Source: Anoplopoma fimbria (taxonomy: Eukaryota; Chordata; Actinopteri; Perciformes; Anoplopomatidae). From it: a stretch of DNA of 64,000 nt. A program made the position numbers and the translations under genes. Shown here piece by piece: positions 53,958 through 64,000 of this stretch (the stretch's first letter is position 1; every line of letters starts with the position of its first letter). The stretch spans positions 21,058,218-21,122,217 of the forward strand of contig NC_072456.1 in NCBI RefSeq assembly GCF_027596085.1. The letters run 5' to 3'. Under the pieces are notes generated by a model. The model was given only the letters and a program-made list of their open reading frames with translations, did no database searches and was not told the origin of the DNA.

Positions 53958-56900
53958 GCACAAAGTCAGTCTTTAAATTGCCCCATTAAATACATTTACC
54001 AATTACTACTTTGGCAGATGTGTGTATTATGTTAAATATTAGAATCAATTTAAACATTATTAATATACTGCAGCACTTACAAAACATCACAGATGATCAA
54101 AGCACAAGTGATAAAGTGCGAAACTGACTCAACTGATTTCTTTTCACTTATTCCTTATATATTATTTTAGATACACAATACTTGCATAAAACCCTTTTAC
54201 GTGACTTTAAACGTGTAATATGTGATGATTAAAATGTTAGATTCTTAATTTTGCTGTACGGTTTCAGCAACACACATTTACAATTTAATAAATGTTGATT
54301 AATGTAAACTCCGCCTGATAGATAAAAAAAAAAAAAACTGTCTATAAGACATTTTGACTTGTTTAAGTAGAACAAATGTTAAAAATGAATAATGGCCGGA
54401 TTCTATTTAGCTGCTTCAGTTTCAGGGTTTTCATATCGTGCATGCTGGTTCATTGTCACACTGTCACGACATACCGGGACACTTAAATAGAACACAGCCA
54501 TCGTTAATGCTTTTATTAATGCCTGTGTGTTCCCTGTTATGTCAAATCAAAATGTTTCCTATGAAGAAAAAGCCAATTTAACAAACAACAGAAGACATTC
54601 AGGACAAGAGGACAGTTAGCTACGTCTACATAGTGATAAGGGCTCGTTCATTGGTGATAAGGGAGAAAGAGAACGTGTTACATTTGTACATAATTGTATT
54701 AGCCTACTGTATGTTTGGGCGTGTGTGCATGTACAACTGTAACATAGTTGATCAAAAATGATGACTTGATATTTGATGGAACTTCTGCTCCAGGTCTTAT
54801 TGTTTAAAATCCATTGCGGCTATGCTATCGGGACGTTCAGCAAGTTGCGACATTTAATCTACAGACTAAAGCCCTCCGTAGTTGTTATAGTCACATGAAA
54901 TTCATCATTATCATGACAGTGCTTAAGTGAACTAAGTGTTTTAAGTTCCATTGGCAATTTCAAAACTAAATCAATTGTCTCTTTGTAATGCGAAATGTTA
55001 ATCCCACTTCTAGTCCACACTTAATTATTCAAACTTCTGCTACGTTGAGCTACAGGTCAATATGATTGACTCCATATGGCTCCTACTGAAAACAGCCTCG
55101 CTGCATCATTTAAGGAAACTTGTTTTTACCATTGACTGATGTTTTGTGATAAGATGTTTTATTAGTATAATCAATATCTGTAAGAAAACTTTGTAAATGT
55201 TATGATGTAGTCTTGATGCTGAATATTTGATTTAACCTCAGAAAGTTTATACAGTATAATAAAAGAGTTTGGGAAGTTAGATGTAAAGGGCATCTGGCCA
55301 AAGCTCAGCCTGTTGTAATGATACCACAGAACCAGGCCAAGGTGCTCTTCTCATGTAACGTCTCATTGATAAGAGCTGCAAACACCTCATTTACAGGAAC
55401 CTTAGGCTATAAGATCAGGTACTTTAAAAGCCATCCAAACACATTCAGACCCTGCCTGTGTGCCAGCAAATAAAACACCTTGATATCGCCCCAACTAAAC
55501 TAGGATGATTCTGTCTTAATGTCCCATTTCAGGGACCAAGGAGTCCATAGTCTTTATGGCTCCACAGAATTGCAGGTAGTAATGTTTGACGCAGCAGGGC
55601 TCCTGCCTTTCAGATGATCAAAGTGACAAGTTCATCCTGCAACCGGAGCCACTTACAGGAGACATCAGAAGCAGCAAGATTGGCAGCTTTTAGGTCTTTG
55701 GTCCATTTCAGCAGCCATTACTACCAGCAGAGGCGACGTGCTGCGGAGGACTAGTGGGAGGAGGGGGAAGGCAGATTAACAGACAGCTGATACAGGTGTA
55801 TAGGCGGTATCAAACAGCAGCTCTGTCAATACAGCAGGCTCCAAATTTCTTCAGAAGGGGCTGGGATCCCTGAAGTATGCCCGCCGATTTCACTATGACA
55901 GGATTAACTTGGAGCTCCGCATGATTTTCGCAGATTCTGTGACTCAACAATTCAGTGATCCACGTTCTATCGGCTTTAAAGGCCCCTATCCCAAGTTTCA
56001 AAAGCTTACCCTTCGGACAAGGGACACTCTTTTTCTCCCATGCGGTTCCGCTTCCTCCTTTTTTTTTGCTGCATTCAGTTGTTCATCAACCCCCGCGTCC
56101 TCGCCAGCTCTCCCATCCTCCCTTCTCTGCACATCTGCTAGGTTTGAGTTTTCCTTTCTTCCCTCCAGCGCCTTGCTTGGCCCAAGGCCCTTATAGCCAA
56201 ATTGGTTTACATTGGGGAGATAAATGCTCTGCAAATGCGCTTAAACACGTACAGTAAAAAATGCAGACAGTGCGTGTCAGGATTATCACCCAAGTCAGGG
56301 GGAGAAAGGAGAACGTCTCTGTAGCACAAAGCTGGGGAGCCAGAGTGAAGCCTGCAGATATAGTCCGTCTCATCCACTTCTCAGGAGAAAGAGAGGAGGA
56401 TTTAGCATTTGCATGCTAGTCTGTAATTCCTGGCATTATATAACTTGTCGCCAACAATCAAACTCCTGTGGTATTGTGAAAGTATTGTTTCACATGGGTG
56501 AGCAAAGTGTGGAGTTACACTCTTGGGGGAAGGGGTTTTGGTGGCAGCATGGAGACAGCTGGTCCAAGATGCAAGGCAGAGACCACCCTATGAGCCCACT
56601 GAAGAACTGTTTTGCATCACAACCTCAGGTCCAAATATAGAAGGTGCACCCCAAAATCCTCTCAAAATCCTCCAACCAAGAGCATAAATGGCTCACCTGA
56701 ACACAGCGAGTGATATGTTTAAAGAGGCTGATCCAGCAGTGATACAGCCACGACAGCAAAGTAAAGAAAATACAAATTATTGCTGACAATGGTCTGCTAT
56801 GCTCTGAAATTCATAAATTCACATGTTGAATATTGTGAGATACGATATTTCATATGTAAAATGTCTGAAAACCATATGTGATTTTATGTAAATGAGTCAC

Positions 56901-57939
56901 ATTTGAAATGTAGTTTCACAACGTCTCTAAATATCTAAAAATCATACTAAATCAGACATTATGTGAATGTATCACTTATTCGAATAAATTCAAAAACCTA
57001 ATGCACCATTATGAAATTTGGACATGACATTTTTTTTCACATTTGTTAAAAATGAGAAATGCATTTTACCTATGATAAATAAAAAATGTAAATTTTTGTT
57101 AGATAGATGAGATCAATGTTTTTGTTTTTAGTTTGTAGAAACTATATATACTTTGATTTTTAAAAATACTTCAGTGATTTCCTGAAGCCACTTGGCACTG
57201 CAGTTTTTTGCAAATATTACTCAAACAGGAAACTGGATGGTGTGTGTGGGATTGACTCAAAATTAAACGACCATGTTCTTTGGAAAATGTTTTTAATAGT
57301 TTTTGAACAACAGAAGAATTAGCTATAACAGGCTTTGGCTACACAGACAGTACTTGTTAACAAGATCAATTTTTTCTTTTTTTGTCTTTTAATGGGATTT
57401 GTTGATGATAAAAGAACATCACAAGAATAATCCTTCAATGAAATAAGATAAACTAAATCACAACAGAGAGCCACCGACATGTCCTCAAATGAGCCTACAA
57501 GGATATTTGACACTCCTACTAAGTAATGTTCTATGTACTGTCATTATGTGAAAGAGGTCTCACTTGGTGAAGACAGGTAGAGCTCATACAGACAAACTGG
57601 CTCCCGAAGATTCAGGAAACAGCATTCTCCCTTTTCCTCCCCACCTGCTGCTGCTGCTGTCACACCAAGCTGCTGTCCCTGTCCGCCTGCATCAGTGTAA
57701 AAACCCCTCCACATGCACTGCCATGGGGATTTAGGTGCAAAACTTCCAAAAAGGCCCCCCCTAAAAAAAAAAAAATAGTCCCTTTTTTTCTCATCCCCAC
57801 GACCTGCCCCTCCCTCCAAATCAACGCCGCCCCCCCCTCAGACCTCCCAACACAAAGCCCTCAGAGCAAACCCAGCAGCACAGAAATCATAGCACACCAT
57901 TCAATCATTGTTTTTTCCCCTCTCTCACCCCTTTTATGG

Positions 57940-58200
57940 TCCCACTAAAGGTTTTAGCCGGGCAGAGAAGGAGGGCTGTCACTGAGGAAACCTTAGCCCA
58001 TTGATGAAGTGACAGGAGCTGCCAGAATATGATCCTAATCCTGTTTCCAGCATTCTTTTAGCCCGCTGGCATCGCAATTCCTCCGCACATTCTCTGAGCT
58101 GTCAACTAGGAAAATCCCTCTAATAGCGCATTGCCCAGATACACATCAAAGAGCTCCTGGAAACCTTCAGCGGCTTAGCTGCCATAGACACATTCACACA
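57940..58200. promoter_or_regulatory. Candidate enhancer with K50 homeodomain site
   Basis: A non-repetitive, roughly 45% GC block without long reading frame. It includes CCTAATCC with TAATCC at 58036-58041, the core preferred by OTX-type and DMBX-type K50 homeodomains. Further TAATCC/GGATTA cores occur at 58803-58808 and 59091-59096. Selected by eye; conservation not known. Confidence 0.2.
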
Positions 58201-58204
58201 CGCT

Positions 58205-58241
<37 letters not shown>

Positions 58242-58688
58242 AAAACACAGCATTCCCATTTACTAACACCAATATGATCTTTAGGAGCACACAAAAACAA
58301 GAGGTTCATGACAAATTGACCACATATTTAAAGAGTATGCTTTAAAAAAAAAAAAAAAAAAAGCCGAACGGTGTCTTTGCGGCCCTGAAATTATTTGTAT
58401 GCACTGTAACCTGCACCCATCCTAAACCACCCACCCCTCTCGCCTCCTTTTCTCCTGTAAGACAGTGATATAATCTTTACGGTCATGGAGCGAGAAAGCG
58501 GGAAAAGACCAGGGGGAAAAAAACAGGTGTCTGAACTTTGCTGACTCCAGGAACCCTTTCAGTCCCATTTTATCTCATTCTATTCTTACTTAATCCATCG
58601 ATATCCCGACCAAAGGTAATCTTCTTATGGCAAAGCATTCTGTTTCGGTGCAGCCAAACCTCGGCTGACAGGGTGGGGGAAGAGGGGC

Positions 58689-58692
<4 letters not shown>

Positions 58693-58727
<35 letters not shown>

Positions 58728-58750
58728 GTAGGTGGGTGGGTGGGTGGGTG
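58693..58750. repeat. (GA)n followed by (GGTG)n simple repeat
   Basis: About 14 GA units, a short spacer, then five GGGT/GGTG units. Confidence 0.93.
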
Positions 58751-60911
58751 GTGGATTGGAGACTCTTTAGAGCCTGACACTGTGCTTCAGTCATTTCATT
58801 TAGGATTAGTTATTCTAGCACCGAGTGAACAAGTGGCAGGTTCTCCCCTATGTGGTGTGTAAACCTCAGCGTCGAGCATGGTAGACCTCCTGTGTCTAAA
58901 TTATTTACGGTTCATCAAGGTGTCTTTAAGTGGAACATGTTAACCAAACTTAATTTTTTTTTTTTTACTATAAAGGATTGAAGGTAATGTGTGTGAAAAA
59001 TCAAAACTGTATTAAGATTTAGTTTCCTGTCAGTCCCACTCAGCGCTGTCACAGCCATCCACAGAGAAACGCTGGATTCGGCACCTAAACTAATCCCTCT
59101 CTTGTTACAAACTTCCTCTCGCTGGAGAAACTTTTAGGAAAGGTTTTGCAGTGTTTTTTTAAGACCTTTATGATAGGTTTATGACCTAGATGATCTTGCC
59201 TGGTGTTCTTCTGATGCACCTTTTAGCTGACAAAGTTCCTAAGATTGAGAAATACACCAAAAACTTCTGTTTATACCAAACTTCTATTGAGATATTATTA
59301 TATTATTTTATGACATTCATACATTGTCTTTATTTTCTCAATTCAACTTAAATTTCATTAAAAAAAATTTTTCTTTTTTTTTTACATTTTTTAATGACAG
59401 CTGTTTTCTCTTCCTCTTTGTGTTAATTTCTTTAGCCATTGTTTTAGAATAAAGCTCCCTCTTTGCTTTGGACATTTTTTAAATAAAGCAATGTGAGTCA
59501 GTATAAGCAAATATTTTCATCTTATATTTCCAACCGATGAAACTGAGAACATGAGTCATTCTTATGTGTGATTTATTCCCTTGCATTAAACAGATAAATT
59601 ACTCACATTTTAAACAATTGAGAAATACATGTCTTAAATCTACAGTGATATAATACATAGAACGGGGCCTGTGCATCTTTCTGCTGAAGCAAGTGGCCCA
59701 GAAAAAGTGGTTGAGTAGTCTGGGACCCGAGTTAACAAAAATATACGTCGGCTGGGTTCATATTTATTTGTCGCTGTGCCTCCTCTGCAGATCGTCCCTT
59801 ATTTTATTTCTGCTGTAGGTCCTTTGCTTAAAGCCACGATTGAAAAAAAACACCAAACACTTCCTCAAATCCTTCACACAAATGAAGACATGGAGTTACT
59901 CTTTAGCCAGGCTGATGGAGGAGAACACTGAAGGATATTTACAACGCTCAATGGATTCGGCTGAGTGCTGTAACTTTAAATAAGGAGAGTCATGTGTCAT
60001 CTACAAAGAAATACAGTTGGTGAGGGATTATATTGAATGATTTGAGCTTTACTTCTGATATCAGATCAGATGCGACTTCATTCTGTGTTTTGCGGCTGTA
60101 GGCCATGCTTCAGAGGGGTGCACGCATGCATAGTTCACATTCAGGGGTTGAATTATAGAACATTTTAATATCTTATATGTGTCCTGGAATCAGTTCGTAG
60201 TTCAAAACGTTCTTCCCTGACTTTACAGAGGAGGCTGAAATCATAGTGAGCAGTCAGCATTAGTGGAGTTGGCTTGTGTTGGTGAACAGGAGGAGTCAAA
60301 TACAAGCAGAGATCCACAGGCAAAAAGTACTGTTCAGTCAAAACTGCAGTCCAGTTTCTTTTTTTATATAAGTTCATTGAGTCCAGAGCTGTTTTTCATG
60401 TCCTGTTGTGCTCTCAGCTGTGAGCCGCATGCCCACATGGTGACGATGAGGTGAAGGGGAATGATGCGTCGACAATCTGGGCTCCAAACTGAGGGAGGGA
60501 GCCTTAAATGCCTGCTCTTAAATATGTCTTTAAACTGTTTGTCACACTTCTCTGGTTTTGAATTTGGGTTTATTGGAAATTATTTGAATCTAGAAAGCTG
60601 CAAGCAAAACATCAGCATTTCAGTTGTTCAGTAAAATAACATGATGCAAGCACAAATTTGAAATGTGGGAAGATTTGAACAGACGACTTGAGAATTATTG
60701 TTATTATAGCCAATTGGGTAGCAGCCAGTAGCTTTAAATTTAAATCTTAGATTTTTTGGCGATATCTCTGTGTTTTGGACGGATACTGCTGATGAGTGAT
60801 AAGGGGTCAATAGGAAAGTGAGGCCCAGAGTCATCTCCAATGGACAAGGCCCATAATTCATAGGTACGGCCCTGACTAGAGGGCGAACACTTAGACTGAG
60901 CAGACCGAACT

Positions 60912-64000
<3,089 letters not shown>

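Larger units (their letters stand above)
53100..60911. other. Gene-poor interval between faah and dmbx1
   Basis: No coding sequence, RNA gene or large mobile element recognised in 7.8 kb. Simple repeats: (CA)n 53911-53954 and 58207-58234, poly-A near 58344, (GA)n 58693-58721 followed by GGGT repeats. The genes on either side converge on this interval. The part nearest dmbx1 probably contains its 3'UTR (a minus-strand AATAAA lies at 60569-60574). Unique, compositionally even blocks at 55.6-56.7 and 57.9-58.2 kb could be conserved non-coding elements, which I cannot test. Confidence 0.6.

Overview
The window is vertebrate nuclear DNA from a teleost fish. Its genes have many small exons with GT-AG introns, long (GT/CA)n microsatellites, a tRNA-derived SINE and L2-type LINE tails typical of teleosts, and several miniature inverted-repeat elements. 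No bacterial, phage or CRISPR content was seen. Species is not determined; a percomorph-like fish is a guess.

Layout, left to right. (1) About 0.2-10.5 kb, + strand: a class B GPCR of the growth-hormone-releasing-hormone-receptor clade; all exons from the extracellular domain to the stop are present, while the signal-peptide exon lies off the left edge. (2) 10.5-14.7 kb: AT-rich intergenic DNA. (3) About 14.7-27.9 kb, + strand: a secreted multi-EGF gene I cannot name. It has a signal peptide, a Ser/Thr/Pro-rich stalk encoded by a tandem array of about 13 micro-exons (each repeat unit carries a complete intron plus a ~45-nt exon), ten DxDEC-type EGF modules, six short EGF modules and an EMI-like C-terminus. 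(4) 28.9-39.9 kb, - strand: two intact nine-exon CYP2J-like cytochrome P450 genes in tandem, with signs of gene conversion. (5) 42.6-44.8 kb, + strand: uqcrh (complex III hinge protein). (6) 46.5-52.5 kb, + strand: faah (fatty acid amide hydrolase 1), 15 exons, one of whose splice donors is the first GT of a ~147-bp microsatellite. (7) 52.5-60.9 kb: a gene-poor interval that may hold regulatory DNA. (8) 60.9-62.7 kb, - strand: dmbx1 homeobox gene, with an apparent 1-nt frameshift in the exon after the homeobox; its 5' non-coding part lies in the last 1.3 kb or beyond.

The uqcrh-faah-dmbx1 order resembles the human 1p33 neighbourhood (UQCRH, NSUN4, FAAH, DMBX1), which supports these three names; NSUN4 is not seen here. 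The genes do not form a functional pathway. The most unusual object is the exon/intron minisatellite of the EGF gene: every repeat is a potential cassette exon, all three reading frames of the repeat exon are open, and several copies differ by one nucleotide. Inclusion of all copies would produce a stop just downstream, so the splicing pattern must matter if the gene is functional.
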